Shown: positions 9,387 to 19,045, counted from the stretch's first letter. The stretch is 64,000 nt of DNA from Mycolicibacterium hodleri (GCF_006439015.1 NZ_RCZG01000001.1:620001-684000); one strand, 5' to 3'. A program made the numbers and translations. The notes: generated from the letters alone by a model not told the origin.

Positions 9387-10238
9387 ATGGCTGTCGTAAC
9401 AATGAAGCAGCTGCTTGACAGCGGCACCCACTTCGGGCATCAGACCCGTCGCTGGAATCCCAAGATGAAGCGGTTCATCTTCACCGACCGCAACGGCATC
9501 TACATCATCGACTTGCAGCAGACGCTGACGTATATCGACAAGGCATACGAATTCGTCAAGGAGACCGTCGCCCACGGCGGCAGCATCATGTTCGTCGGTA
9601 CCAAGAAGCAGGCGCAGGAATCCATCGCCGACGAGGCCACCCGCGTTGGGATGCCCTACGTCAACCAGCGTTGGCTCGGCGGCATGCTCACCAACTTCCA
9701 GACCGTGCACAAGCGCCTTCAGCGAATGAAGGAGCTGGAGGCGATGGAGCAGACCGGTGGCTTCGAAGGTCGCACCAAGAAGGAAATCTTGATGCTGACC
9801 CGCGAGAAGAACAAGCTCGAGCGAAGCCTCGGCGGTATTCGTGACATGCAGAAGGTGCCCTCGGCGATCTGGGTCGTCGACACCAACAAGGAGCACCTCG
9901 CGGTGGCGGAGGCGCGCAAGCTGCACATCCCGATCATCGCGATCCTCGACACCAACTGCGATCCCGACCTCGTCGACTACCCGATTCCGGGTAACGACGA
10001 CGCGATCCGTTCGGCTGCCCTGCTCACCAAGGTGATCGCCTCTGCGGTTGCCGAGGGCCTCAAGGCTCGCTCCGGCGCCGGCGCCGACAAGGCCGCCGCC
10101 GAGGGTGCCGAGCCGCTGGCCGAATGGGAGCAGGAGCTGCTGGCAACTGCCACCGCACCCGCGGCCGCCGCCGCACCCGCGGCTGCCCCCGCGGAAGCGG
10201 GCGCCGTTGCCACCGAAACGACCACCACGGAGGCTTAA
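9387..10238 (+). CDS. rpsB: 30S ribosomal protein S2
   Basis: A 283-residue uS2 protein that binds the 30S subunit head-body junction. The N-terminus [27 protein letters not shown] and the later RWLGGMLTN and VVDTNKE..A..EA...[13 protein letters not shown] blocks are diagnostic. An Ala/Glu-rich tail of about 30 residues ([13 protein letters not shown]) is typical of mycobacterial S2. ATG 9387 is fixed by homology; AAGAGGAC lies upstream. The stop TAA is followed directly by the tsf ATG with no gap, so the two are co-translated. Confidence 0.97.
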   Translation: MAVVTMKQLLDSGTHFGHQTRRWNPKMKRFIFTDRNGIYIIDLQQTLTYIDKAYEFVKETVAHGGSIMFVGTKKQAQESIADEATRVGMPYVNQRWLGGMLTNFQTVHKRLQRMKELEAMEQTGGFEGRTKKEILMLTREKNKLERSLGGIRDMQKVPSAIWVVDTNKEHLAVAEARKLHIPIIAILDTNCDPDLVDYPIPGNDDAIRSAALLTKVIASAVAEGLKARSGAGADKAAAEGAEPLAEWEQELLATATAPAAAAAPAAAPAEAGAVATETTTTEA

Positions 10239-11054
10239 ATGGCCAACTACACCGCTGCCGACGTCAAGCGACTTCGGGAGCTCACTGGCTCGGGCATGCT
10301 CGACTGCAAGAACGCCCTGGTCGAAGCCGACGGTGACTTCGACAGGGCCGTCGAGATCCTGCGCATCAAGGGTGCCAAGGACGTCGGAAAGCGCGCCGAG
10401 CGGGCGACGGCCGAGGGTCTGGTCGCCGCTAAGGGTGGCGCGCTGGTAGAGCTGAACTCGGAGACGGACTTCGTCGCCAAGAACGAGGAGTTCCAGGCCG
10501 TTGCTGCCCAGATCGTGGCTGCTGCCGAGGAGTCCAAGGCAGCCGACGTCGACTCGCTCAAGGCCGCGAAGGCAGGCGACAAGACGGTCGAAGAGGTCAT
10601 TGCCGACCTCTCGGCCAAGATCGGCGAGAAGCTCGAACTGCGTCGGGTGGCGTACTTCGACGGCACGGTCGAGACGTACCTGCACAAGCGTTCCTCCGAT
10701 CTGCCGCCCGCCGTCGGCGTGCTCGTCGAGTACACGGGAGGCAATGCCGAGGTCGCACACGCCGTAGCGCTGCAGGTGGCGTCGATGAAGGCGAAGTACC
10801 TGACCCGAGACGACGTTCCCGCCGATGCCGTCGCCAACGAGCGACGCATCGCCGAGGAGACGGCTCGCGAAGAGGGCAAGCCCGAGCAGGCCATGCAGAA
10901 GATCATCGAAGGTCGCCTCACCGGCTTCTTCAAGGATGTCGTCCTCTTGGAGCAGCAGGCGATCTCCGACGACAAGAAGTCCGTCAAGGCAGTGATCGAC
11001 GAGGCAGGACTGACCGTGACCCGGTTCGTCCGCTTCGAGGTCGGTCGCGCCTAG
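10239..11054 (+). CDS. tsf: Translation elongation factor Ts
   Basis: A 271-residue guanine-nucleotide exchange factor for EF-Tu. Both family signatures are visible: [16 protein letters not shown] in the N-terminal UBA-like domain (about 11-26) and [12 protein letters not shown] near residue 72. The start abuts the rpsB stop exactly, as usual for rpsB-tsf operons, and a strong hairpin terminator follows about 50 bases after the stop. No anomalies. Confidence 0.97.
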   Translation: MANYTAADVKRLRELTGSGMLDCKNALVEADGDFDRAVEILRIKGAKDVGKRAERATAEGLVAAKGGALVELNSETDFVAKNEEFQAVAAQIVAAAEESKAADVDSLKAAKAGDKTVEEVIADLSAKIGEKLELRRVAYFDGTVETYLHKRSSDLPPAVGVLVEYTGGNAEVAHAVALQVASMKAKYLTRDDVPADAVANERRIAEETAREEGKPEQAMQKIIEGRLTGFFKDVVLLEQQAISDDKKSVKAVIDEAGLTVTRFVRFEVGRA

Positions 11055-11103
11055 GCGTGAAAGCTTGAGGATCGGAACATCGCACCGAGCCTCTCGATAG
11101 GAG

Positions 11104-11145
11104 ACCCCGTGTCCCACCGGTGATCCCGGTCGGCGCGGGGTTTCT
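11104..11145 (+). terminator. Intrinsic terminator after rpsB-tsf
   Basis: Outer stem ACCCCG/CGGGGT (11104-11109 with 11136-11141) enclosing a second stem ACCGG/CCGGT (11116-11120 with 11126-11130), followed by TTTCT. It sits between the tsf stop and the amiC promoter. Confidence 0.7.
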
Positions 11146-11204
11146 CCCTCTGTGGGGTCGACACCCGACGGTGTCATTGAACAGTGAGTCCACACGTGTA
11201 TTGC

Positions 11205-11210
11205 TAGCGT
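11205..11210 (+). promoter_or_regulatory. Probable -10 box (TAGCGT) of the amidase gene
   Basis: TAGCGT matches TAnnnT and ends 6 nt before the ATG at 11217, which suggests a leaderless mRNA transcribed separately from rpsB-tsf. Confidence 0.5.
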
Positions 11211-11216
11211 CGGACG

Positions 11217-12650
11217 ATGACCTCCGTATCTGCATACGACGACGATGCACTCGGCGAACTCGACGCCACCGGGGTGGCCGAGGCCATCCGATCCGGGACC
11301 GTATCCAGAGTGGACGCCGTCGACGCGGCGATCGCTCGTGCGCAGAAGGTCAACCCGCAGTTGAACGGTCTGGCCTACGAGGCCTTCGATAGGGCCCGCA
11401 CCCGGGCCGCGGCCGAGACCCGCTTCGGCGGCTTCTTCGACGGGGTGCCGACTTTTCTCAAGGACAACGTCGCCGTCGAGGGCATGCCGACGATGGAGGG
11501 CACCGACGCCTGGCAGCCGCGGCCCGAGAGGGCGAACGGCGACTTCGCCCGCATCTACCTGTCGACGGGCCTGGTGGCACTCGGCAAGACGCAGATGTCC
11601 GAATTCGGCTTCAGCGCCGTCGCAGAGCATCCGCGTCTTGGCGCCGTGCGCAATCCATGGAACACGGACCACACCGCGGGCGCGTCGTCGTCGGGATCGG
11701 GAGCCTTCGTCGCCGCGGGCGTCGTGCCGATCGCACACGCCAACGACGGCGGGGGTTCGATCCGGATACCGGCGTCGTGCAACGGTCTGGTCGGACTCAA
11801 GCCCTCGCGTGGCCGATTGCCCTTGGACGAGAACATGCGCCAGATGCCGATCCGCATCGTGGCCAACGGGGTGCTTACCCGATCGGTCCGCGATACTGCC
11901 GCGTTCTATCGCGAGGCGGAGAACGTATGGTGCAACCCGAAACTCGATCCGATCGGCGACGTGACGCGACCCGGCCGGGAGCGACTTCGCGTGGCCGTGT
12001 TCACCAAGTCCGTGAAGCGCGAATGCAGTCCCGAGGTTCGGGACGCGACACTCGCCACCGCTGCCCTCCTCGAGAGGATGGGCCACCGCGTCGAGTATCT
12101 CCAAGAGCCGCCGGTGCCTCAGTCCTTCATCGACGACTTCCTGCTGTATTGGGCGTTGCTCTCGTTCGCGCTGGTGCGGGGCGGCAAGGGCCGATTCGGC
12201 GCGTCGTTCGAACGCGAGAAGCTAGACAACCTCAGCCTCGGCTTGGAGAGGTTCGCGGCAGGCAATCTGCACCGACTCCCGCTGGCAATCGCCCGACTGG
12301 CGACGCTTCGCCGGCGAATGCTCAAACGGGTGCGGGATTACGACGTGCTTCTGACGCCGACACTGGCCGACCTGCCGCCGCTCGTCGGGCATCTCGACCC
12401 GACGGCCGCCTACGAGCAGATCATCGACCGTTTGGTGGATTGGGTGGCCTTCACGCCGCTGCAGAACGTGACGGGCGACCCGGCAATCTCCCTGCCCCTC
12501 GGCGAGTCGGCGGACGGCCTTCCCATCGGAGTGATGTTCAGTGCCCGGTGGGGGCGCGAGGCCACGCTGTTGAAACTCGCCTACGAGGTGGAAGAGGCCG
12601 TCCCCTTCCGGCTCCTCGGGGCCGCCAGAGGTGCGGTTTCCGAGGCGTAA
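11217..12650 (+). CDS. amiC: Amidase (AmiC type, amidase-signature family)
   Basis: A 477-residue amidase-signature enzyme hydrolysing a carboxamide to acid and ammonia. The Ser-cisSer-Lys triad is visible: Lys82 in TFLKDNVA, cis-Ser at about 157 in GASSSGS, and nucleophile Ser181 in GGGSIRIPASC. Position after tsf matches M. tuberculosis amiC (Rv2888c). In M. tuberculosis AmiC activates certain indolecarboxamide/amide prodrugs; the natural substrate is unknown. ATG 11217 has a leaderless -10 box. GatA is the main alternative but its GatB/GatC context is absent. Confidence 0.85.
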   Translation: MTSVSAYDDDALGELDATGVAEAIRSGTVSRVDAVDAAIARAQKVNPQLNGLAYEAFDRARTRAAAETRFGGFFDGVPTFLKDNVAVEGMPTMEGTDAWQPRPERANGDFARIYLSTGLVALGKTQMSEFGFSAVAEHPRLGAVRNPWNTDHTAGASSSGSGAFVAAGVVPIAHANDGGGSIRIPASCNGLVGLKPSRGRLPLDENMRQMPIRIVANGVLTRSVRDTAAFYREAENVWCNPKLDPIGDVTRPGRERLRVAVFTKSVKRECSPEVRDATLATAALLERMGHRVEYLQEPPVPQSFIDDFLLYWALLSFALVRGGKGRFGASFEREKLDNLSLGLERFAAGNLHRLPLAIARLATLRRRMLKRVRDYDVLLTPTLADLPPLVGHLDPTAAYEQIIDRLVDWVAFTPLQNVTGDPAISLPLGESADGLPIGVMFSARWGREATLLKLAYEVEEAVPFRLLGAARGAVSEA

Positions 12651-12808
12651 AGACCCTGATGGGCTGCACCACTCCGTATAGACCAACCTCATGGCGACGA
12701 AATCCGTCGTCGACGTGACACAGCGCCGTAATCCCTGTTAGGTCGAGTTAACCTGCCGGACACCATTGGTGGGCACCGAAGAAACACGGCGAGCTGAACA
12801 TCCCTGTT

Positions 12809-13972
12809 GTGGAGTCCACTGTGCCCACGACCCTTCGATCACCGGCGATCGCCAAGGCTTCCGGCAATACCTTCGGGTACCTGGTCCGGTTCGCACTGGC
12901 GAACATTCGTCGTCGACCCGAACGGTTTGTGCTTTCCGTCCTAGGCATCGCGTTGGCGATTGCCTGCGTCACCATCGTGCGCACCATCTCGTCGAGCTTC
13001 GCCATCACGGGCGCCGACTCGGTGACCGACGTACTGGGCGGTGCCCAACTTTGGGCCGTGCCTGCCGCGGGCGTGCACTTCGATCCGGATGCGCAAGCGC
13101 TGGTTGCCGACGGCGCTGCGCCCGAGCTGGTGCTCCCCGCCGGGTGGACGGGCATTCACACACTGTCCGGCGTGACGACCGTCAACGGCAACGCGGTATC
13201 ACTTCGTAGTAGCGACGGAATCCCCTCCGGCCAGGTCACTTTGGGCTCGGCGCTGGCGAATCGCCTGGGTGTCGGTGCGGGCGGGCGAGTGGAGATCGGC
13301 GGTCAAAGTCTGGTCATCGGTGTCGAGGGCGACGGACAGTCCGCCGTTGTCTCGACCGACCTCGCGCGGTCGATCGTCGGCGAGAAGGGTTGGTGGACGG
13401 TGTTCGCTCCCGACGGCCGGGAGAAGGACCGCAACCTTGCGCAGACATTCGGTGCGGCGACGGATCTTCCGTACACCGCAGACCCCTCGGTCCTGCCCGA
13501 CGCAGGTGGTGCCAGCCTGATCTACGACACGGTCGGCGGCAACGGGCCGCTGACCTTCGAGCAGAAGTTCTCGGCCCTGTTCTCCGGCAAGGTGACCAGT
13601 TCCACGCTCGGACTGATCTCGACCATCGGACTCGGTCTCGGCTTCGTCATCGCCGTGTCGTCGTTCCTCGCCGCCGTGCAGGAACGCAAGCGCGAGTTCG
13701 GCATCATGTCGAGCATTGGCTTGGCCGACGAGGTGCTGTACTTCTTCCTCGTCGAGTCGGCAGTCGTATTCGTGGTCGCCTATCTGATCGGCATCGCGGG
13801 TGCCGGAGTCGCGGTGGCGTTGGTGATTCCCGGGATCGCGACCCCGACCGCGTGGCTGCAGGCCTCGGCCATGGTCGCTGCATTCCTGCCGGCCATGGCG
13901 ATCGTCGGAGCGCTCGTTCCGGTGCACCGCTTGCTCCAGCAACGCCCCGTCGACCTGTTGGGGGACCGCTAG
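12809..13972 (+). CDS. FtsX/MacB-family ABC transporter permease (with extracytoplasmic domain)
   Basis: A 387-residue permease with the MacB-like layout: one N-terminal helix (about 41-62, LSVLGIALAIACVTIVRTI), an extracytoplasmic region of about 200 residues, then three helices in the FtsX domain (about 270-293, 312-335, 345-375), with the coupling-helix-like segment AAVQERKREFGIMSSIG. GTG 12809 is the usual start; GTG 12821 is possible. It is followed by three 32-bp tandem repeats, a second smaller permease and the ATPase, so this is a complete exporter operon. It probably exports lipids, lipoproteins or peptides, or transduces signals across the membrane; cargo is unknown. Absent from this position in M. 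tuberculosis. Confidence 0.82.
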   Translation: MESTVPTTLRSPAIAKASGNTFGYLVRFALANIRRRPERFVLSVLGIALAIACVTIVRTISSSFAITGADSVTDVLGGAQLWAVPAAGVHFDPDAQALVADGAAPELVLPAGWTGIHTLSGVTTVNGNAVSLRSSDGIPSGQVTLGSALANRLGVGAGGRVEIGGQSLVIGVEGDGQSAVVSTDLARSIVGEKGWWTVFAPDGREKDRNLAQTFGAATDLPYTADPSVLPDAGGASLIYDTVGGNGPLTFEQKFSALFSGKVTSSTLGLISTIGLGLGFVIAVSSFLAAVQERKREFGIMSSIGLADEVLYFFLVESAVVFVVAYLIGIAGAGVAVALVIPGIATPTAWLQASAMVAAFLPAMAIVGALVPVHRLLQQRPVDLLGDR

Positions 13973-14068
13973 ATGTCCAGGGCGAGCGAAGCGACGGGAA
14001 AATGATGTCTAGGGCGAGCGAAGCGACGGGAAAATGATGTCTAGGGCGAGCGAAGCGACGGGAAAATG
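13973..14068 (+). repeat. Three tandem 32-bp repeats between the two ABC permease genes
   Basis: Copies at 13973-14004, 14005-14036 and 14037-14068, identical except one C/T change in copy 1. The core is GGGCGAGCGAAGCGACGGGA followed by AAATGATG. Each unit encodes a ten-residue mini-ORF (MSRASEATGK) whose TGA overlaps the next unit's ATG by one base. The last unit supplies the start region of the next permease. The array starts directly after the first permease's stop. Confidence 0.92.
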
Positions 14069-14635
14069 ATGCTGAGTAAGGGCCTGGCGTACGGATGGCT
14101 CGCCGCGCGTCGACGAATCGGCGAGATGGTGCTCCCCGTGGTCACCACCGCCACGGGCGCCTTCCTGGTGGTCCTCGTCTTCGGCATGCAGGACGGCATC
14201 CGTGCGCAGTCCGCCTCGCTGGGGCATGCAGACGAGATCGGGCGCGCCGTGATTCTGATCGCGGTGACAGTTCTCTTGGTCGGCGTCGTCGAGGTGGCCG
14301 TCGCCACCACTCGAACCGTCGCTCATCGCACCAGGGAGCTCGGCGTCCTCGGCGCCAACGGCGTGCCCCGCACACCGGTGGTGGCCGCACTACTCGTCGA
14401 ACCCGTCGTCGCGGCCGTGCTCGGCGCCATCGTTGGTGCGGCGCTGGCCGCAGGAGTTGCACTCGTACTCGGCGCGACGGGATTCGTTCCCACCGGAGTC
14501 GCCGTCGGTGGACTCCTTCTCGGCGCCGGCATCGCCGTCGTCGTCAGCATCGTCGCGGCGCTGGCGACGAGCATCTTGCCCACGTGGACCGCAGCGTCGC
14601 GGCCACCGATCCGTTCACTCTCCGCGGGAGGCTGA
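14066..14635 (+). CDS. Small FtsX-family ABC permease lacking the extracytoplasmic domain
   Basis: A 189-residue membrane protein with four helices (about 22-44, 62-82, 105-135, 146-175) and the FtsX-like RTRELGVLGANGVPRTPVV coupling segment. The large extracytoplasmic loop between helices 1 and 2 is only about 20 residues, so this is a compact partner for the larger permease. The start lies in the last 32-bp repeat: ATG 14066 or ATG 14069, with GACGGGAAA as a weak ribosome site, so translation probably depends on coupling. Three bases separate its stop from the ATPase start. Confidence 0.75.
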   Translation: MMLSKGLAYGWLAARRRIGEMVLPVVTTATGAFLVVLVFGMQDGIRAQSASLGHADEIGRAVILIAVTVLLVGVVEVAVATTRTVAHRTRELGVLGANGVPRTPVVAALLVEPVVAAVLGAIVGAALAAGVALVLGATGFVPTGVAVGGLLLGAGIAVVVSIVAALATSILPTWTAASRPPIRSLSAGG

Positions 14636-14638
14636 TTC

Positions 14639-15397
14639 ATGACGATCATCAGAGATGACGAAGCCAACGAACTAGTCGACGTCGCAGAGTCCGCGGAACC
14701 TGCCTCGGATCCTGGGACGAAGACGTCACCGGTCATCGAGGTGTCCGACGTCTGGAAGCTGCACAAGCTCGGTGACGAGGTCGTCAAGGCACTCGTCGCT
14801 GCCGATTTGACGGTGATGCCGGGCGAATTCGTCTGTCTGATGGGACCGAGCGGCAGCGGCAAGTCCACGCTTCTCAACATCATCGGCGGGCTGGACCGGC
14901 CCACCAAGGGCTTCGTCAAGGTCGCGGGCAAGGATACGGGCCAGCTGACCGAATCCCAGTTCGCGGCATTGCGCCACGACACGATCGGCTTCATCTTCCA
15001 GAGTTACAACCTGATCCCGTTCCTGTCGGCGGTCGAGAACGTCGAGCTACCGCTGATGTTCGAACCGTATGACCGGAAGTCGTTGCGCAAGCGAGCTACT
15101 GAGCTTCTCGAGCTCGTCGGACTGAGCCACCGCATCAATCATCAGCCCACCAAGATGTCCGGTGGTGAGCAGCAGCGCACCGCCATTGCGCGCTCGCTCA
15201 TCAGCAACCCGACGCTCGTCCTCGCCGACGAGCCGACGGCGAATCTGGATCACAAGACGGGAGAGACGGTCGTGCGCATGCTGCGCGACCTGTGCTCGAC
15301 CATCGGCGTCACCGTTGTCGCCAGCACCCACGACCCGACCGTCGCCGATGAGGCAAGTCGCGTCGTACGGATGAAAGACGGACAGATCGTCAACTGA
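14639..15397 (+). CDS. MacB/LolD-type ABC transporter ATP-binding protein
   Basis: A 252-residue ATPase of the LolD/MacB group. Walker [10 protein letters not shown] is near residue 78, followed by the group-typical [12 protein letters not shown]-loop [15 protein letters not shown]; signature MSGGEQQR; Walker [13 protein letters not shown]; switch His in STHD. The first about 35 residues are an acidic extension with no similarity. It energises the two FtsX-family permeases directly upstream, making an asymmetric three-gene exporter. The substrate is not evident. Confidence 0.9.
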   Translation: MTIIRDDEANELVDVAESAEPASDPGTKTSPVIEVSDVWKLHKLGDEVVKALVAADLTVMPGEFVCLMGPSGSGKSTLLNIIGGLDRPTKGFVKVAGKDTGQLTESQFAALRHDTIGFIFQSYNLIPFLSAVENVELPLMFEPYDRKSLRKRATELLELVGLSHRINHQPTKMSGGEQQRTAIARSLISNPTLVLADEPTANLDHKTGETVVRMLRDLCSTIGVTVVASTHDPTVADEASRVVRMKDGQIVN

Positions 15398-15439
15398 CCC
15401 GGTGCCCGCGCGGGAACCGATCCGACTGGGAGAGAAGCT

Positions 15440-16969
15440 ATGACACAAGAGATGGAAGCGACGCGGCCGTCCGACCGCGATGCACTGTTGACGACCGAGC
15501 TCGTCCCCGAACAGATCCTGCCCAAGGTGATGAGTACGTTCGGCCTCACCGCGGCATACGTGTTCATCATCTGCTGGATCACCGGCTCGTCGGTGATGGC
15601 CGCGGGTGGCTGGACCGCGATCCCGATGTGGGTGCTCGGCATTCTCACCTTCCTGATACCCGCCGGCATGGCCGTGGTGGAGCTCGGAAACCTTTGGCCC
15701 GGACAGGGTGGTGTGTACATCTGGGCCACCCGAACCATGGGTGAAACCTGGGGATTCATCGGCGGTTATCTGTCCTGGGTGCCGGTGATCCTGAACGCGG
15801 CGTCCTCGCCCGCCGTCGTGCTCCAATTCCTGCTGCTGGCCTTCCACACCGAACTCGGATTGACGACGAGCATCATCCTGCAGCTGGTGATTCTGTGGAC
15901 GGTGATCGGGCTCGCGCTGGCGAAACTCGCTGCCAATCAGAGGATCATGAACATCGTCTTCGTCGTCTACGGCGTCCTGACGCTGACGATCTTCATCTGC
16001 GGAGTCCTCTTCGCCACGAAGAACGGCTCGGCCACGCCGTTCAACATGCACGACGCGACGGTGCCCAACTTCGCCGTCGCAGGATTCCTCTACGGCACCG
16101 TGCTGCTGTACCTGCTCGGCGTCGAAACCCCGTACAACATGGGCGCGGAGTTCCTGTCCGTGCGCAAGAGCGGTCCGCGGATGATCCTGTGGGGTTCGAC
16201 CGCCCTGGTGGCCATCTACCTACTGACCACCCTCGGCACGATGATGGCGCTTCCAGGTGATCAGATCGACCCGGTGACCGGTGTCATCGGGGCGCTCGGC
16301 GTATCGGGCTTCCCCGGTTTGATGGAGATCTGCGCGGTGGTGCTCGCCGGCATCATCATCGTGGCGCTGATGACCTACCAGGTCGCGTACTCCCGGCTCA
16401 TCTTCGTCTCCGGCCTGGAGCGTCACCTCCCGCGGGTGTTCACCCACCTCAACCCGCGTACCCGCAACCCGGTGACCGCGATCCTGATCCAGGGTGTGCT
16501 GTCCTCGCTGATCCTGGTGGGGTTGTACTCGCAGAGCAGCATGGCGAACGTCACCATCTACCTGCAGGGCGGCCTCAGCACGGTGTGGCTGCTGTCGGGC
16601 TTCTTCTTCCTCTTCCCGCTCATCGTGGCGAGGAAGAAGTACGCCGATCGCTATGCCGGCGAGACGTTCTGGCGGATTCCCGGCGGCATGGTCGGCGTGT
16701 GGATCGTGGTCATAGTCGGCACGCTCGGCACCATCGGCGGCGTCTACTACTCGTTCGTGACCCCGTGGATCGACGTCCCGCAGTCCACCTGGATGACCTG
16801 GGTCGGCGGCATCAGCCTGGGCATGTTCGTGCTCGGATTGGTCGTGTACGTCTTCGGCCGCCGCTCGGCACACAAGGTGAGCAAGGAAGATTCGCTGGCC
16901 CATCTGGCCGTCTTCGAGACGAAGAAGTCTGAAACCACACCTAATTCTCACGAGTCACAAGGGAGCTAA
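15440..16969 (+). CDS. APC-superfamily amino acid/amine permease
   Basis: A 509-residue transporter with about 12 membrane helices and the APC N-terminal pattern: GLTAAYVFIICWITGSSVM for helix 1 and IPAGMAVVELGNLWPGQGGVYIWATR around helices 2-3. GGGAGAGAAG precedes the ATG at 15440. It ends five bases before the copper amine oxidase gene, so the pair very probably forms a biogenic-amine operon in which this protein imports the amine (tyramine, phenethylamine or similar) or its product. The substrate assignment is inferred from context only. Confidence 0.85.
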   Translation: MTQEMEATRPSDRDALLTTELVPEQILPKVMSTFGLTAAYVFIICWITGSSVMAAGGWTAIPMWVLGILTFLIPAGMAVVELGNLWPGQGGVYIWATRTMGETWGFIGGYLSWVPVILNAASSPAVVLQFLLLAFHTELGLTTSIILQLVILWTVIGLALAKLAANQRIMNIVFVVYGVLTLTIFICGVLFATKNGSATPFNMHDATVPNFAVAGFLYGTVLLYLLGVETPYNMGAEFLSVRKSGPRMILWGSTALVAIYLLTTLGTMMALPGDQIDPVTGVIGALGVSGFPGLMEICAVVLAGIIIVALMTYQVAYSRLIFVSGLERHLPRVFTHLNPRTRNPVTAILIQGVLSSLILVGLYSQSSMANVTIYLQGGLSTVWLLSGFFFLFPLIVARKKYADRYAGETFWRIPGGMVGVWIVVIVGTLGTIGGVYYSFVTPWIDVPQSTWMTWVGGISLGMFVLGLVVYVFGRRSAHKVSKEDSLAHLAVFETKKSETTPNSHESQGS

Positions 16970-16974
16970 TACCA

Positions 16975-18990
16975 ATGACCCTGGACAGCACCACGCTTCG
17001 CGCGGACGCTACCGAGGACAAGACCAACTATCCGCTGGACCCTCTGTCCGGAGGCGAGATTCAGGCTGCGGCGGCCATCGTCATGGCATCCGAATATGCC
17101 TCACCGACATTGAAGTTCGTGATGATCCACCTGGCAGAACCGGCCAAGACCGCTGATCTGACATTCGGCGGGGTGGACGTGCCGCGCTGCGCGTTCGCCA
17201 CGATGTACGACGCCGCCGCGAAGATGATCTACGAGGCGGTCATCGATCTCGACGCCAGCATGGTCGAGTCCTGGAAGGCGGTTCCTGGCCGCTTCCCGTC
17301 CTACCTCGTCGAGCACATGACCGGGGTGGAGGAGAAGGTCAGGGAGGACCCGCGGTGGCAGGAGGCGATGCGCAAGCGCGGCATCACCGACTTCAGCCTG
17401 GCGATGATCGACCCCTGGCCCGCCGGGTATTACGGCCAGGGTGATCACTATGACAACTCGCCGCTGATCTGCCGTCCGCTGACCTTCATGCGGGCGGCGC
17501 CGTCCGAGCACGGTTATGCACGTCCGGTCGAAGGTCTGATCGTCACGTTCGACCTCGACAACATGCAGATCATCGGCATCGAGGACCACGGTGTGGTCCC
17601 GATGCCGCCGACGGCGGGCAACTACGACGGGCGGTTCATGTTCGACCCGAACAACCGCCCCGCGTTCACCGAGTTCCGTTCGGACGTCAAGCCGATCGAG
17701 ATCGCCCAGCCCGACGGGCCCAGTTTCACCGTCGACGGGTGGCACGTGACGTGGCAGAAGTGGTCGATGCGTATCGGTTTCAATCCGCGTGAGGGCATCA
17801 CATTGCACGAGGTGACCTACACCGACCGCGGTGAGACAAGGCCGATCATGTATCGCGGTTCGTTGTCGGAGATGGTGGTGCCCTACGGCGATAACGCGCC
17901 GACGCACTGGAACAAGAACGTGTTCGACATGGGTGAGGTCGGCATGGGTTTCTCGGCCAACCCGCTGACGTTGGGTTGCGACTGCCTGGGCGAGATCCAT
18001 TACTTCGACGGCACGGTCAACGACTCCGACGGCAACGCGGTCACCATCCCAAATGCCATCTGCATGCACGAGGAGGATTACGGCATCTCCTGGAAGCACA
18101 CCGACTTCCGCACGCAGGAGGTGGAGGTCCGGCGCTCGCGCAGGCTGGTCGTCTCGATGATCTGCACCGTCGGCAACTACGAGTACGGGTTCTTCTGGTA
18201 CTTCTACAACGACGCCTCCATCGAGGTCGAGGTCAAGCTGTCGGGGGTGCTCACCACCGGTTCGATCGCGGAAGGTGAGGTGCCGCGGTGGGGCAAGCTG
18301 GTCGCACCGGGCGTCTATGGGCCGAACCATCAGCACTTCTTCAACTTCCGACTCGACATGAGCGTCGACGGCCCGGGAAACAGTGTGTACGAGGTGGATT
18401 CGATCCCCGAGCCCGATCCTGCGTTCAATCCGCACAACAACGCCTGGATCACGCAGGACACCCTGGTGGCGTCCGAGGCCGAGGGAGCGCGCGACTGGGA
18501 TTGGAAGACCGGGCGGTACTGGAAGGTCACCAACCCGTCGAAGAAGAACGAGCTCGGCAGTCCGACGGCCTACAAGTTGGTGCCCAAGGACATCGTTCCC
18601 GTGATGGTGCAGGAGGGCTCCTACATCTACGACCGGGCGCGGTTCGTCCAGCACAATCTCTGGGTCACCAAGTACGACGAGGCGGAGAAGTTCGCCGCGG
18701 GTGACTACATGTATCAGTCGGCCGATGCCCAGGGGCTACCCGAGTTCGTCGCGGATGACGCGCCGCTGGAGGACACGGACGTGGTGCTCTGGTACACCCT
18801 CGGCGCGCATCACGTGGTGCGTCCGGAGGACTGGCCGGTAATGCCCTGTGCCTATACGGGATTCCATCTGAAGCCGATCGGCTTCTTCGACGGCAACCCG
18901 GCGCTGGACATTCCGCCGACCCCGCCGAAAGCGTGTCACGGCGCGCACCACGCCGGTCTGCCGGTGGCCGAGAGGGCGCTGGAGTCGTAG
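16975..18990 (+). CDS. Copper-containing primary-amine oxidase
   Basis: A 671-residue quinoprotein oxidase converting RCH2NH2, O2 and water to aldehyde, ammonia and H2O2. The self-processing topaquinone precursor is Tyr402 in NYEYG, and the catalytic base is Asp318 in FDMGEVG, 84 residues earlier as in the Arthrobacter enzyme. Copper ligands are His452 and His454 (NHQHFFN) and a third His at 612 or 613 (AHHVVRPEDWP). Length matches bacterial amine oxidases. No signal peptide, so it is cytoplasmic. Co-transcribed with the upstream permease. A strong terminator follows 15 bases after the stop. Product aldehydes would need an aldehyde dehydrogenase, and none is in this operon. Confidence 0.95.
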   Translation: MTLDSTTLRADATEDKTNYPLDPLSGGEIQAAAAIVMASEYASPTLKFVMIHLAEPAKTADLTFGGVDVPRCAFATMYDAAAKMIYEAVIDLDASMVESWKAVPGRFPSYLVEHMTGVEEKVREDPRWQEAMRKRGITDFSLAMIDPWPAGYYGQGDHYDNSPLICRPLTFMRAAPSEHGYARPVEGLIVTFDLDNMQIIGIEDHGVVPMPPTAGNYDGRFMFDPNNRPAFTEFRSDVKPIEIAQPDGPSFTVDGWHVTWQKWSMRIGFNPREGITLHEVTYTDRGETRPIMYRGSLSEMVVPYGDNAPTHWNKNVFDMGEVGMGFSANPLTLGCDCLGEIHYFDGTVNDSDGNAVTIPNAICMHEEDYGISWKHTDFRTQEVEVRRSRRLVVSMICTVGNYEYGFFWYFYNDASIEVEVKLSGVLTTGSIAEGEVPRWGKLVAPGVYGPNHQHFFNFRLDMSVDGPGNSVYEVDSIPEPDPAFNPHNNAWITQDTLVASEAEGARDWDWKTGRYWKVTNPSKKNELGSPTAYKLVPKDIVPVMVQEGSYIYDRARFVQHNLWVTKYDEAEKFAAGDYMYQSADAQGLPEFVADDAPLEDTDVVLWYTLGAHHVVRPEDWPVMPCAYTGFHLKPIGFFDGNPALDIPPTPPKACHGAHHAGLPVAERALES

Positions 18991-19005
18991 CGCACTTCCG
19001 ATGGA

Positions 19006-19045
19006 ACGGGGCCTTCTGCGTGTTGACGCGGAGGGCCCCGTTTTC
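19006..19045 (+). terminator. Intrinsic terminator after the amine oxidase operon
   Basis: Perfect 8-bp stem ACGGGGCC/GGCCCCGT (19006-19013 with 19034-19041) followed by TTTT. It lies just downstream of the amine oxidase stop. Confidence 0.85.

Noticed and set aside
9099..12104. Minus-strand open frame of about 1000 codons opposite rpsB, tsf and amiC
   Set aside because: High-GC shadow: it runs antisense to three clearly conserved genes, has no domain-like sequence and no promoter logic.
17101..18654. Minus-strand frame of 517 codons opposite the amine oxidase
   Set aside because: His/Arg/Val-rich composition typical of an antisense shadow; the + strand carries an intact oxidase with all active-site residues.
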